In this document: positions 1 through 10,534 of the stretch, piece after piece
Numbering within the stretch: position 1 is the first letter of the stretch
How the letters are laid out: each line of letters begins with the position of its first letter
NCBI RefSeq assembly: GCF_000372725.1
Contig: NW_005201912.1
Span: 315,711-379,710, forward strand
DNA from: Emiliania huxleyi CCMP1516
Lineage: Eukaryota; Haptophyta; Isochrysidales; Noelaerhabdaceae
Length of the DNA: 64,000 nt
Reading direction: 5' to 3'
Notes under the pieces: generated by a model
Databases searched by the model: none
The model's input: the letters and a program-made list of their open reading frames with translations, nothing else
What the model was told of the DNA's origin: nothing
Position numbers and translations under genes: made by a program

Positions 1-1784
1 AGAACGCCTGTTCGCACCTCCGCCGGTGTGAAGAGACGCGCACCGCGCCGCAAGTCGAGGGCGGCGAGGGCGACGAGGCCGGCGGCGGCGGCGGCGTAGA
101 GCGGCGCGCGCAGGCCGTACTTTGCGTCGAGGATCGCAGAGAGCGGGAAGCCGAGGATGAAGGCGCCTGCAGGACGGGAGGGCACGAGATGCGGGGAGAT
201 ACGGGGAGATGCGGGGAGATATGGGGAGATATGCCTGCAGCCCGGGGCTCTTGGAAGGCTGCGAGGAGGGTAGGGTTCCGAGGAGGCTAGGGGCGGCGAG
301 GGGCGGCGGCGAGAGAGGGGCGAGGGGAGAGGTGTGGCGAGGGGAGGCGGCGAGGGAGGCGGCGAGGGAGGCGGCGAGGGAGGCGGCGAAAGGCGGTGTG
401 GCGGCGGAGGAGGTGGGGCGGGGAGGGAGGCGCCCGCGACAGAGACGCCCTGGAAGATGCCGAGGTTGATGGCGCGCCGCTCGGGTGGGGAGACGTCGGC
501 GACGTAGGCCTGGCAGACGGGGGCTCACAGTACAGGAGGGCGGGGTGGAGAGGACGGGAGGGAATGGGTGCACGGGCCTGGCAGACGGGGGCTCACAGTA
601 CAGGAGGGCGGGGTGGAGAGGACGGGAGGGAATGGGTGCACGGGCCTGGCAGACGGGGGCTCACAGTACAGGAGGGCGGGGTGGAGAGGACGGGAGGGAA
701 TGGGTGCACGGGCCTGGCAGACGGGGCTCATGCAGCTTGTTACTCCATCGACGAGGTCGGCGAGGTAGAAGACGGCGACGCCGCGCGAGGCGGTGGCCTG
801 CAGCGGAGGGTGGCAGGCGGTGAGGCAGGCGGTGAGGCAGGCGGTGAGGCAGGCGGTGAGGCAGGCGGTGAGGCAGGCGGTGAGGCAGGCGGTGAGGCAG
901 GCGGTGAGGCAGGCGGTGAGGCAGGCGGTGAGGCAGGCGGTGAGGCAGGCGGTGAGGCGGGCGAGGCAACACGGCGGTGTGGAGGCGTCTCGGCAGCGGC
1001 GCCTGCAGCAGGCAGGTGGTCGCAGAGCCGAGTGCCGACCAGGCCATCAGATACGGGGAGATATGGGGAGATATGGGGAGATATGCCTGCAGCAGGCAGG
1101 TGGTGGCAAAGCCGAGTGCCGACCAGGCCATCAGCGGCTTGCGGCCGACCACGTCGGAGAGGGCGCCGTGGAAGCCGACGAAGAGGAAGGTGATTAGCTT
1201 GTCGAGCGACTGCTCACGGGGCGGGCCGTCAAGGTCCGACCGTCGGAGGGGTGTGACGAGAGCCGCGCCCGCGCTGCCTCGACGTCGCCGCTCAGCACGG
1301 CGGAGGCGGGAGAGACGTCGGGCGAGCCGTCCTCGTTGACCAGCGTCGCAATGACGCGCCCGAGCACCGGGATGCTCAGCCCGAGCGCGAAGAAGGAGAG
1401 CCAGTTCGCCAGCACCGCCCACCAGAAGGACCCGCGCTGTACCGGAAGCGGCGGCGGCAGCGGCGGCGGCGGCGGCGCCGGTGTCACCGCCGATATCTGC
1501 GCGCCCGCCCGAGCGCCCCGCCGGCGCAGCCGATCGAGCACGCCCGCTCCGCCGCCTTCCGAGCGCGCGGCCTTCGACGCGGCCACCTTGGAGGCAGCCA
1601 GCAGCTCAGTGGAGACGGCCGCCGGCGCCGGCCGCACAACCAGCTCCTCCGGCTCGCAATCGCGCTCAGAGCGGCACGACGGTTCGGCGCCGAGACGCGG
1701 CTTGGCCGAAGGGCCGGGCGCGCGAGCGTGCGCCGAGGCCGCGAGGAGGAGCATCGACGCCACGAGCGAAGGCGAGACCCGCAT
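1..1784 (-). CDS. Major facilitator superfamily transporter, 3' end outside window
   Basis: Probable membrane transporter of unknown substrate. I read five exons on the minus strand: 1784-1278, 1209-1087, 797-714, 509-434 and 166-1, all in consistent phase and all four introns GC-AG. Exon 1 has a hydrophobic leader, a low-complexity stretch and the first membrane helix (FWWAVLANWLSFFALGL). Exon 2 carries the MFS loop 2-3 signature GALSDVVGRKPLMAW. Exon 4 has AYVADVSPPERRAINLG, the tetracycline-exporter-like TM4-loop motif, and exon 5 continues with another helix (GAFILGFPLSAILDAKYG). Only about the N-terminal third to half of a 12-helix protein is present because the gene runs off the left edge. 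Introns 2-4 are filled with minisatellites, some including copies of the exon ends. Family assignment is firm; substrate is unknown. Confidence 0.85.
511..714. repeat. Three 68-bp tandem repeats forming an MFS intron
   Basis: Three near-identical 68-bp units, starting at 511, 579 and 647, fill intron 3 of the MFS gene. Read on the minus strand, each unit starts with a GC donor after CAG and ends with CGTCTGCCAG, the same bases that end exon 3, so every unit carries its own donor and acceptor. Confidence 0.9.
812..962. repeat. 12-bp minisatellite in MFS intron 2
   Basis: About twelve copies of the unit GGTGAGGCAGGC with almost no divergence, which implies recent expansion. It lies inside intron 2 of the MFS transporter. 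The same intron also holds a second copy of the exon 2 end (around 995-1050, minus strand). Confidence 0.95.
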
Positions 1785-1861
1785 TTTTGTAGCCGGCTTC
1801 GCAAAAAAAGAGCGCGGGCGGATGTGAGGTTAATTAATGGCACTCCAAGTGCTCCAAGTGC

Positions 1862-2162
1862 ATGGAGGTGGCGAGGGCCGAGGAGCTCTACGGGGAGCTG
1901 CGCGAGCGCGCGCCCCAGCACTGCCGCCGTGGCGGCAAGTGGGCGCGCGAGAAGTTCGTGATGGCGGTGCAGGGAGGGAGAGTTCCCGCGCGCGCGAGGG
2001 GCAGGCGTTCCCAAGGGGACGGTCCTGTGCCTCGGCAGGGTGCTCGACGCGCACGATGAGCAGGATGACGCGGAGGGTGGGCACCGGGACTGGGAGGAGG
2101 ACCCGCTCGGGTTCGACACCAACCCGATGCTGCTCCGCGCCATGTGCATGGCGTTCGAGTGA
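1862..2162 (+). CDS. Small hypothetical protein, two putative exons
   Basis: I do not recognise the family. An ATG at 1862 opens a reading frame (MEVARAEELYGELRERAP) that stays coding-like to 1973. A second coding-like block at 2005-2162 (VPKGTVLCLGRVLDAHDEQ, then acidic residues, ending LLRAMCMAFE) is in a different frame. A 31-nt segment starting GA and ending AG between GCAGG direct repeats would join them into an 89-residue acidic protein. That is very short for an intron, so a damaged single-exon gene is equally possible. The start lies just after a CTCCAAGTG repeat that also occurs near 2240-2300 and 46155. Confidence 0.35.
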
Positions 2163-2526
2163 ACGCCGTGCAGGCAGCCCGTGCCTTTTGGTGTACCCCG
2201 TTTGTGCCGCGTCCTGTGCCCCCGAGTTCATTTGATACGCTCCAAGTGCATGTGAGGTGTGCATGTGAGGTACACACTGCACTCCAAGTGCTCCAAGTGC
2301 TCCGCAACTCTCCCTCTCTCCCCCTCCCCTCCTCTCTCGCTCTCGCTCTGCCCTCAAGGAATTCGAGGTAAGGCAGTGCTGTCGCCATCGAGAGCACCGA
2401 GAGCAGCCACCAGACGCCACGCTCCGTGCTCGTCGACTCGAGGGTGAGGAAACGCGTCCAGAGCGCCGCGATGTCGGTGACAATACCGAGCGGGCCGCAC
2501 CCGTCGGGTAACTTATCCAGCTCGTG

Positions 2527-2613
2527 GAGCTGCCTTACCCCGCGACCAATGCGTGGGAGGCGGTGGCGGCGCTCGCAACGGCGCGATATGCTCATGGCAT
2601 TGTCGTGGCTTAG
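2527..2613 (+). pseudogene. Kelch repeat fragment (C-terminal end)
   Basis: Reads PATNAWEAVAALATARYAHG followed by a few residues and a TAG stop. This is almost the same as the last blade of the intact kelch gene at 61.9-63.0 kb (DPATNAWEEVAPMATAR). No other kelch blades flank it in frame, so I read it as an isolated fragment of a kelch-family copy. Confidence 0.7.
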
Positions 2614-2681
2614 AAGGGCGCGGGCCGTGCCACAATGGAGCACTTCGAGCACACGATACGCTTTACTTCTTTTTCTCGCAC

Positions 2682-2748
2682 GAGCCAGTCCCGTGCCCAG
2701 TCCTGTGCCCAGTGTCGTGCGAGGGAGTTTGTTGTAAAATTCTTTTTC
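2682..2748 (+). promoter_or_regulatory. Shared upstream element, copy 1 (RCC1 gene)
   Basis: Contains CCAGTCCCGTGCCCAGT, GTCGTGCGAGGGAGTTTG and then TTGTAAAATTCTTT, ending a few bases before the ATG at 2754. Close copies stand upstream of the YbeY gene (29.08-29.28 kb) and, reversed, of the kelch gene (63.04-63.11 kb). A shared promoter or 5'UTR module is my inference from position. Confidence 0.6.
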
Positions 2749-2753
2749 TCGCG

Positions 2754-4157
2754 ATGCCTGCCCCGCGGCGCCGCTCGCGCCGCCTCGCCCCCGCCTCCGC
2801 CGCCGCTCCTTCGCCAGACACGCCGCCGCCCGCCCGCCTCCTCGACCTCCCCACGGACCTCCTCGTGCGCGTCGTCTCTCGCTGCGACCCCGCCGACATC
2901 GCTCGCGTCGCGGCCGTCTCGCTCCTCTTCCACGCCTCGCTTGCGGTGGAGGGCATCCGCTTGTGGGCGCAAGAGCGCGGCTTCGAGCTGCCGGCGCAGC
3001 CAGAGGGCGAGGGCTGCGCCGTGCGGTGGCTGTGCTACGCTGCGCTGCTGTGCGAGTCCAACCCGCCGGCGAGGCTGGCGGGCGGTCGGCACAGCCTCTT
3101 CATCGTCGGCGAGGGGCGGCTCTCGTCGTGCGGCTGGTCGCCAGCCCTGCTCGGCCACGGCGAGGGCGTGACGCGGCTCAACACGCCGACGCGGCTCCCC
3201 TCGCCGCTGGGAGAGCGCGCCGTGAGCGTGGCAGCTGGAGATGGGCACAACCTCGCCATCACCGCTGACGGCGCCGTCTGGAGCTGGGGCTATGGAGGCT
3301 ATGGCCGGTTGGGCCACGGCGACGACCAGAACCAGCTGCAACCGACGAAGATCGAGGGCTTGGCTGGCCAGCGCGTCGTCGCTGTGTCGGCTGGAGGCGA
3401 CCACAGTCTCGCCCTCGCCGCCGACGGCGCCGTCCGGAGCTGGGGTGGTGGAAGCTATGGCCGGCTGGGCCACGGCGACGAGCAGAAGCAGCCGCTGCCC
3501 AAGAAGGTGGAGGCCTTTGCTGCGCAGCGCGTCGTCGCTGTGTCGGCTGGAGCCGCACACAGCCTCGCCCTCACCGCAGACAGCGGTGTCTGGAGCTGGG
3601 GCCATGGAAGCTTTGGCAAGCTGGGCCACGGCGACGAGCAGAACCAGCTGCTGCCCAAGAAGGTCGAGGCGTTGGCTGGGCGGCGCGTCGTCGTTGTGTC
3701 GGGGGGAACCCACCACAGCCTCGCCCTCGCCGCCGACGGCAGCCTCTGGAGCTGGGGTTGGGGAGGCTCAGGCCAGTTGGGCCACGGCGACACGCAGGAC
3801 CAGCTGCTGCCCAAGAAGGTCGAGGCCTTTGCTGGGCGGCGCGTTCTCGCTGTGTCGGCTGGAGGCTACCACAACCTCGCCATCACCGCCGATGGCGCCG
3901 TCTGGAGCTGGGGCGGTGGACACTATGGCCGGTTGGGCCACGGCGACGAGCAGTGCCAGCTGCTGCCCAAGAAGGTCGAGGCCTTTGTTGGCCAGCGCGT
4001 CGTCGCTGTCTTGGCAGGATCCCGCCACAGCCTCGCGAGCACCGCCGACGGCGCCACTTTTGCCTGGGGCGAGGGCGGCCACGGCTGCCTAGGCCACGGG
4101 GAGGACGAGTCGAACCAGCTGCTCCCCAAGAAGGTCGAGGTGTGGGCGCAGGAATGA
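2754..4157 (+). CDS. F-box and RCC1-repeat protein
   Basis: Single-exon 467-residue protein. After a basic, Pro/Ala-rich N-terminus, residues about 29-63 (LLDLPTDLLVRVVSRCDPAD then VAAVSLLFHASL) match an F-box, the Skp1-binding module of SCF ubiquitin ligases. The rest is a series of RCC1/ATS1 blades of about 50 residues with the signature WGxGxxGxLGHGD, at least seven, for example WSWGYGGYGRLGHGDDQNQL. By family, RCC1 propellers bind substrates or small GTPases, so a substrate-adaptor role is plausible. The ATG at 2754 is chosen because it opens the coding-like region directly after the shared upstream element; an in-frame extension to 2553 looks non-coding. Blades are very similar at the DNA level, suggesting recent duplication. 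Confidence 0.9.
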   Translation: MPAPRRRSRRLAPASAAAPSPDTPPPARLLDLPTDLLVRVVSRCDPADIARVAAVSLLFHASLAVEGIRLWAQERGFELPAQPEGEGCAVRWLCYAALLCESNPPARLAGGRHSLFIVGEGRLSSCGWSPALLGHGEGVTRLNTPTRLPSPLGERAVSVAAGDGHNLAITADGAVWSWGYGGYGRLGHGDDQNQLQPTKIEGLAGQRVVAVSAGGDHSLALAADGAVRSWGGGSYGRLGHGDEQKQPLPKKVEAFAAQRVVAVSAGAAHSLALTADSGVWSWGHGSFGKLGHGDEQNQLLPKKVEALAGRRVVVVSGGTHHSLALAADGSLWSWGWGGSGQLGHGDTQDQLLPKKVEAFAGRRVLAVSAGGYHNLAITADGAVWSWGGGHYGRLGHGDEQCQLLPKKVEAFVGQRVVAVLAGSRHSLASTADGATFAWGEGGHGCLGHGEDESNQLLPKKVEVWAQE

Positions 4158-4159
4158 GG

Positions 4160-4635
4160 TCACGGCTGTGCCTGTGGCGCGAGTTACGCATGTTAGTGTC
4201 CGCTGCTGAGTCACAGGCGGCGGCCAAGCACAGTGTCGTCCTGCCGCTCTCGCTACGCCGCTCGTGCGCCCCGCGCGCATGTCGGCTTCTCATGCCTCCG
4301 GCCTCTGAGGACCCACCTCGGGCGCTCGGGCGGTTGGGGATGGCAAATCGGTCACCAGCGCCCAATAAATAAAGTGAAAACACGCGGAAATTCTTTGAAT
4401 TCCTCTTGTAGCTTGAGCGGTCACACCGCCATCGCGCATCGCCGCCGACGTCTCCCAGGGAGGATGGAGGGGCGTGACGATCGTACTAACCGCCTCGATC
4501 CTGCGCATCGGCCATGTCTCCCGCAGAGACCCGCAGCCGCGAGCGAGCAGCGCAAAGAGGCTTCGCGCATTTTTTTGCGCAGCTCCACGTTTTTCTTTAT
4601 TTCGTTCCTCGCCCTTTCCTGCCTCGGCCGCGGCG
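4160..4635. other. Intergenic, no gene seen
   Basis: I see no convincing coding sequence between the RCC1 stop and the next ATG. AATAAATAAAG near 4363-4374 could serve as a poly(A) signal for the RCC1 gene. Confidence 0.5.
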
Positions 4636-4638
4636 GCC

Positions 4639-4905
4639 ATGTCGCTCCGGCGAGGCCAGCACGACGCCGCCACGGCTGAGGCGGTGAGCGACGCTCGCGC
4701 ACGGTACGCCGACCCGTCGTCCAACTGGCGCTCGCTCAGCGAGTCCACGAACTTCGAGTGGAAGTTCCTCACGCCGCTCGTTTGGGCGCCCGCCTTTCCA
4801 TTCCTACGGCGTGCACCGCCCTCTGTGCGGCCGTACGTCTTTGGTGGCGCCATCCTGGTCGCCAACATGCACGGCTTCAACAATCCAGACTTGAGTGAAC
4901 TGTAG
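4639..4905 (+). CDS. Small hypothetical protein
   Basis: 88-residue single-exon ORF starting MSLRRGQHDAATAEAVSDAR. The middle is charged and aromatic (SNWRSLSESTNFEWKF), followed by two moderately hydrophobic stretches (LTPLVWAPAFPFL and VFGGAILVANMHGF). It has the size and composition of a small organellar-membrane subunit, but I recognise no family. The start context GGCCATGTC is good and the frame is clean to a TAG. Confidence 0.55.
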   Translation: MSLRRGQHDAATAEAVSDARARYADPSSNWRSLSESTNFEWKFLTPLVWAPAFPFLRRAPPSVRPYVFGGAILVANMHGFNNPDLSEL

Positions 4906-5154
4906 TGGGTACGCGTCGTGATAGAGGTACTGTGAGAGTGTTGCCCGCGCAAGTGATGTAACCTTTTTGCTCATGCCGTTGCCGGCGAGGCCGAATAAAA
5001 TAAACGGAGGCGGGGGGAGGGGGACCCCCCGTGCCTAAATAAATAAATAAAAACGGTCAAACTCTGAGACGAGATGGGATTTAGGGACATGTGTCCCCGC
5101 CCTGCACGATCTTGGTGTGAGGGATCTTCAATCCGTCCCCTCACCCCCTGGTCA

Positions 5155-6162
5155 CTACCCGACACTAGAAGAGCAGCAAGAGTTGGGGCTGCGGCTACGG
5201 CTGCGGCTGCGGGAGGGGCTATGGTCGCGGGAGAGCCGCTGCGCCGCGTGGGCGCGCCTACACCGCGCTTGCTCCGCTCGCCACCTCTCGCAAAGGTCCA
5301 AAGTCATAGCCATCACCTCCTCCGGCAAGTCCTTTTCGCCTATCTCGCCGTCCCTCCATGCCTGGTAGAGCTCGTCGTCATAGCCATATTGCATCACAGC
5401 CTGCTGCACTGCGTCGTGCACAACCCCTGCCACCCTATCCCGCGCCTCAGCGTCGGAAAATTCGAGCTCGGAGTTATACCCGGAAGCAGGCGCAGACGGC
5501 CGCGGCGATTTGGCAGGCGGCGAGGTGGGGGAGGGAGAGCGCGGCGGTGCGCGCTCGTGGCTCCCGCTGGTGCCAGAAGGGCCAGCGCCCAATGCGCTCA
5601 GCCTGTTCTTGTCCACCACCTTGGGAGAAGGGGGTGGGGGTCCACCTCCCTTGGGTGCGGGCTTGCGGTGTTCCTGCTTCCGCTTGCCCGACTTTGGCGG
5701 GTTGCGGCCGAAGTTCTTCATGGTGAACCTGTCCGGCTTGCCGCCCTTCCCGACCCTCGTCCACCCCTCGGGCGACTCGTTGGGCCGGGGTTGCTGCGCC
5801 TGTTGGTGCTGCGAGTGTGCCTGCGATGCTGCGGCCGGAGCGGCAGCGGCGGCAGGCGGTGCCACGGGCGGTGCGGCGAAAGTGGCGGTAGGCTGAGGCT
5901 GCGCAGCGTCCTGCGCGGCCTGCTGCCTGGCCTCATCCTCCCGCCTCTTCTCAGACTTGGCCTGGATGATGTACTGATACCCAAGCGGCACCGGGTTGAT
6001 GCTGACGGAGTGCCAACCGTACCTCTCCATGCGCTCCGCGAGACAATCAATCATCGCGTGGTCGCGTGGCGACACCTTCTGGCCGAGGACGCGCTCGACC
6101 ATCCGGATCTGACGCACGTGGAACGGCTCCAGGCCCGGCATGGAAGCCTCGGAGTCGGACAT
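5155..6162 (-). CDS. Hypothetical RS-tailed protein with folded N-terminus
   Basis: 335-residue ORF without introns. Residues 1 to about 75 are coding-like and probably folded (MVERVLGQKVSPRDHAMIDC, then ERMERYGWHSVSINPVPLGY). A Gln/Ala/Pro-rich linker follows, then a basic patch (WTRVGKGGKPDRFTMKNFGR), a Pro/Ser region, an acidic segment and a C-terminal Arg-Ser tail (SPSRSRSRSRSPNS). RS tails are typical of splicing or RNA-binding proteins, but I see no RRM. Simple repeats and a run of AAATAAATAAATAAA occur beyond its 3' end. A gag-like retroelement protein is an alternative. Confidence 0.55.
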   Translation of the reverse strand: MSDSEASMPGLEPFHVRQIRMVERVLGQKVSPRDHAMIDCLAERMERYGWHSVSINPVPLGYQYIIQAKSEKRREDEARQQAAQDAAQPQPTATFAAPPVAPPAAAAAPAAASQAHSQHQQAQQPRPNESPEGWTRVGKGGKPDRFTMKNFGRNPPKSGKRKQEHRKPAPKGGGPPPPSPKVVDKNRLSALGAGPSGTSGSHERAPPRSPSPTSPPAKSPRPSAPASGYNSELEFSDAEARDRVAGVVHDAVQQAVMQYGYDDELYQAWRDGEIGEKDLPEEVMAMTLDLCERWRAEQARCRRAHAAQRLSRDHSPSRSRSRSRSPNSCCSSSVG

Positions 6163-6620
6163 GGCCCCGTTTCGCCGTTTCGTTGCCTGCAATCTCTTAA
6201 ATGGCAATTTAAGCCCCCCCCCCAACCTCCTCATTTCTTAAAAGCTCTTAAAAAATCCGGCCCTCAGAACCCTTGGGGTCCCCTAAAGAAGCCCGGCGCC
6301 GGCCGCGCGGGGCGCGGCGGCCGGCGGGGCCGCGCCGCCCCGCCGCCGCCCCCCGCACCCCCTGGGCTTGGGGCTTGCGCCGCGGCCTGTTCGACTATGA
6401 CTTCAGACTTCTGTGCTGTGCTCCTGATACATATTTTTTGACGCAGGACAGCAGTGGGCACCTAAGCGGCGCCGGCGGCATGAGAGAACAAGGTGGATGG
6501 TCGATCTCACACGCCACACCCACGCAGTGGAACCGGGACGACGCCCCTTCCCGAGAGGCCGACGGGACGCGGGAGGGGGTGCCGAGCAGCGCGAGACGCC
6601 GTGGCCCGACCAGCCGTGCA

Positions 6621-7319
6621 TCACCAGGCAGGCCCGTCGCTGTTCGCCCACTCCTCGAACTTTGGGCTGTCGACCCACGCCTCCCACGCCTTCCAGTTCT
6701 CTTCGTTCTTCTCCCACTCGTCAAAGTTCTCCATCGTCGGGAACTCGAAGCCTGCGGGAGAGGGGGCGGAGGCGCGGGCTCGATTGGCGGCACGAGGGGT
6801 GGTCGTCGATGCGGGGAGGAGGAGGAAAAGTGGCGGTGGGGGCGGTGGAGAGCCGAGCGGGGGACGCCTCACCCCACTTGGCCGAGGTGACCGAAGCGCC
6901 TTCGCCGCCCTTGACCTCGAACGAGACGCCGAGGCCCGACACTTTCGATGCGAGCGCCTTGGGGGCCTCCTTCTTGGGCACCGGCTTCGATGTCAGCATC
7001 CCCTTGATCTTGACCATGCCGTACACGGTCGCATAGAGCCCGAGGATGGCGAGGACAATCTGCGAGGGGGGAGGAGAGCGATTGGGCGCGAGGGCCGCGC
7101 GGGGGGGGGAGCGGCCGAAATCATATCCCTCGCCCACCCCTCAGCGCGCATCCCCCGCTCGCGCCGAGCACTTTGGTGCGAGGATGCGCACAGGCGCCGG
7201 CGGCGCGAGTTGAATGCGGCGCTCCCTCCTCTCTCCGGGGAGACACCAAATCTAGGGGCGGCGCGCACATGCTCATCCTTCTTGAGATACTTGCGGACGG
7301 TGTCGTCGAGCGAGGACAT
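6621..7319 (-). CDS. Small membrane protein, three exons
   Basis: Exons 7319-7269, 7059-6873 and 6751-6621 join in phase to give 122 residues. Both introns are GT-AG. The protein starts MSSLDDTVRKYLKKDEH, has one transmembrane segment (IVLAILGLYATVYGMVKI), a basic Lys/Pro stretch, and ends in a Trp- and Glu-rich tail (NWKAWEAWVDSPKFEEW). The layout, a short N-terminus, single helix and soluble acidic tail, resembles small accessory subunits of organelle membrane complexes. I do not recognise the family. Exon phases agree exactly, so the gene model is good even though the function is unknown. Confidence 0.75.
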
Positions 7320-7462
7320 GCCGCCCGCGAGAGGGAGGGCAAGACTCGCTCCTCGGCGCGGCCTGCAGACTCGCTTCGGCGATAAAAAAGAATTCTTACG
7401 CCAACAGTGCACGAGCCGCCCGCCGGGAGTCGGAACTGGCCTGCCGACGGTTATCGCCACCA

Positions 7463-8876
7463 ATGGCGTTCGCGGACCGGCGCTCGTCGCCGCCGCTCCC
7501 GGCGCAGGGCGAGTGGCTGGAAGTGTCGATCCCAATGACGGACGCCGCGGTTTCGACCTTCCGGGGCTCGGTGGACGCCGTGCGGCCCGACCTCGCCGCA
7601 TTCTGGATCAAGTACGAAGACGGCGACAGGCGCCATCACCCTTCCTCCTTGCCTGAGCCGGAGCCTCACACACCCTGTCCACACCGACTCAGCGGGTAAT
7701 CTTTGCCCCGTCGTGCAGGCTCCGCCACTCCATCGCCGAGTATTCCTCGATGCGGAAAATCGAGGCACCAATGCGCTCGAACGAGAGCGAGGCGCACACG
7801 GAGCCGCCTCCTGATGGCGGAGCAAAGAGGGGCGCGCAGCGCCGCGATTTGGAGCTTGCGCGTGGCTGCACCGTCGAAGCCTTCTACGCGCGTCGGCTCC
7901 AGGACAAGGCCATTCGCGAGACTGCGGTGGGCACCCCGCCGCCACCTCTCGACCTCGGCCATTATGCGAGGCTCTCCGACACGCAAAAGCTGCGCGTGTA
8001 CACCGCGTACGTCGCGCACGGCGGTGCTTCGCCACCGAACTACGTCGTCGAGCGCCGGTCCGATGGCGCTCGAGGCTCCGCACGGCCCGCTGCAGCGGCA
8101 GCAGCAGCGGCCGGAGCGGAGCCGGCGCCGGTGGTGGAGGTGGCGGAGGGCTTGCGCTTGCACGTCTCTAGCAGCAACGCGACTGGCTACGTGGCCGTTG
8201 CAAAAAAACACTCGCGCTTCCAGGTGCAGCACACAGTAGCCGGAAGGCGGGTCTTCCTCGGCTGTGCTTCGATACAGCGGTGGCGGCGGCGGTGGCTTAC
8301 GCGAGGGTGGTCGGCGAGTACCAGCCGGCAGTGGCCACCGAGGCGGAGGGCCTACGGTTGCAGCTCTGCAGCAGCAGCGGTACCGGCTACAAGGGCGTGC
8401 GGAAGCGCGCCTCAGGCCGTTTCCAGGCAGAGCACAAGGTAGACGGCGGGAGGCGGGTCTCCCTTGGCACCTTCGCCACGGCGGTCGAGGCCGCGGTGGC
8501 TTACACTCGTGCCGTCGGGGAGGCAGAGCGTCAGGAGGCCCCGCCCCGCCCTGCAAAGCGCTCGCTGAAACCGGCTGACGCACCGCCGCCTAAGCGGCGC
8601 TCCACGGCCGCTTGGCCCTCGGCTGCTTCGGTGGCAGAGCCGCCGCGGCTCCAGCGGCACCCGATTGGCATGCCGCCAGTCGTGCAGGCCCTCGAGCGCG
8701 TTGGGCTGCCGCAGTACGCCGACGCATTTGACGAGCAGGGCTACGATGATCTCAACTACATTCTCGAGATGGATGCGGCGGAGCGGAAAACGGTGGCAGA
8801 GGCGACGGGGATGCGACCGGGCCACGCAGCCAAGTTTGTCAAGTGCGGTTTGGGACGCCGGTCGACTGTGAATTGA
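7463..8876 (+). CDS. AP2-AP2-SAM protein with N-terminal Tudor-like segment, frame change inside
   Basis: Exon 1 (7463-7629) has a short WLEVSIP...WIKYEDGDR segment like chromatin Tudor modules. A GC-AG intron (7630-7718) leads to the main exon. Two AP2/ERF-like domains follow, each with GLRL..SSxxTGYxxV, RFQ, and an LGxFxTAVxAAVAYxR helix. The C-terminus is a SAM domain (VVQALERVGLPQYADAFDEQ onward). AP2 domains bind DNA; SAM domains mediate oligomerisation, so a transcription regulator is likely. At 8263-8271 the frame shifts by -1 (or +2) exactly inside the first AP2 domain; removing the duplicated TG gives LGCFDTAVAAAVAYAR, matching the second domain. It may be a real frameshift, programmed, or an assembly error. 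Confidence 0.75.
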
Positions 8877-8879
8877 GAA

Positions 8880-9345
8880 CTTCTCGGACCATCGGTTCTG
8901 GCCGCACGCGATCGTGCACACCGTCCCACGCGGCCGGGCCCGCCGCGCGATCGCCAGCGCCGGCTGCGATACGTCGCGAATGTGTGCCGCGCGGGCCGCG
9001 GGCGCGGGCGCGCCGCCACGCGCCAGGCGGGCGCGTGGCGGCCCCGGCCCCCGCCCGCGCCGCCCGCGGGGCCACGGGCACGGCACCCGCGGCGCCGATC
9101 CGCGCCACAGCGCCTCCGATGTCGCGACGCACGTCGCCGCCTCGCACGGCACCTTTAGTTCTGTACGGAGCACTCCATTGTTGTCTAATCGTATTCAAGG
9201 CTCAAGGTCGAACTACACAGCTCGCCCTTACACATGCAACGCGTGTACACCGGGCGCTGCCCGAAGTCCTAACTACTCAGAGATCGCGCACGCCCCCCGC
9301 CTCCCTGACTGAATATTCGACTCTGCCCCGCGGCTGCCCCGGCGA
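8880..9345. other. Intergenic, very GC-rich
   Basis: No gene seen. The 8930-9075 part is dense in GCGCGC and GGCCCC blocks with self-complementary segments. It separates the AP2 gene and calmodulin, which converge on it from either side. Confidence 0.5.
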
Positions 9346-9347
9346 CT

Positions 9348-10530
<1,183 letters not shown>

Positions 10531-10534
10531 AACG

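Noticed and set aside
2757-3716. Minus-strand ORF of 368 codons opposite the RCC1 gene
   Set aside because: It mirrors the RCC1 repeats and has no motif of its own.
8263-8277. 14-nt intron (GTGCTTCGATACAG) in the AP2 gene as the cause of the frame change
   Set aside because: Removing it deletes four conserved residues of the AP2 helix, whereas a 2-nt slip restores full similarity to the second AP2 domain. Also shorter than known spliceosomal introns.
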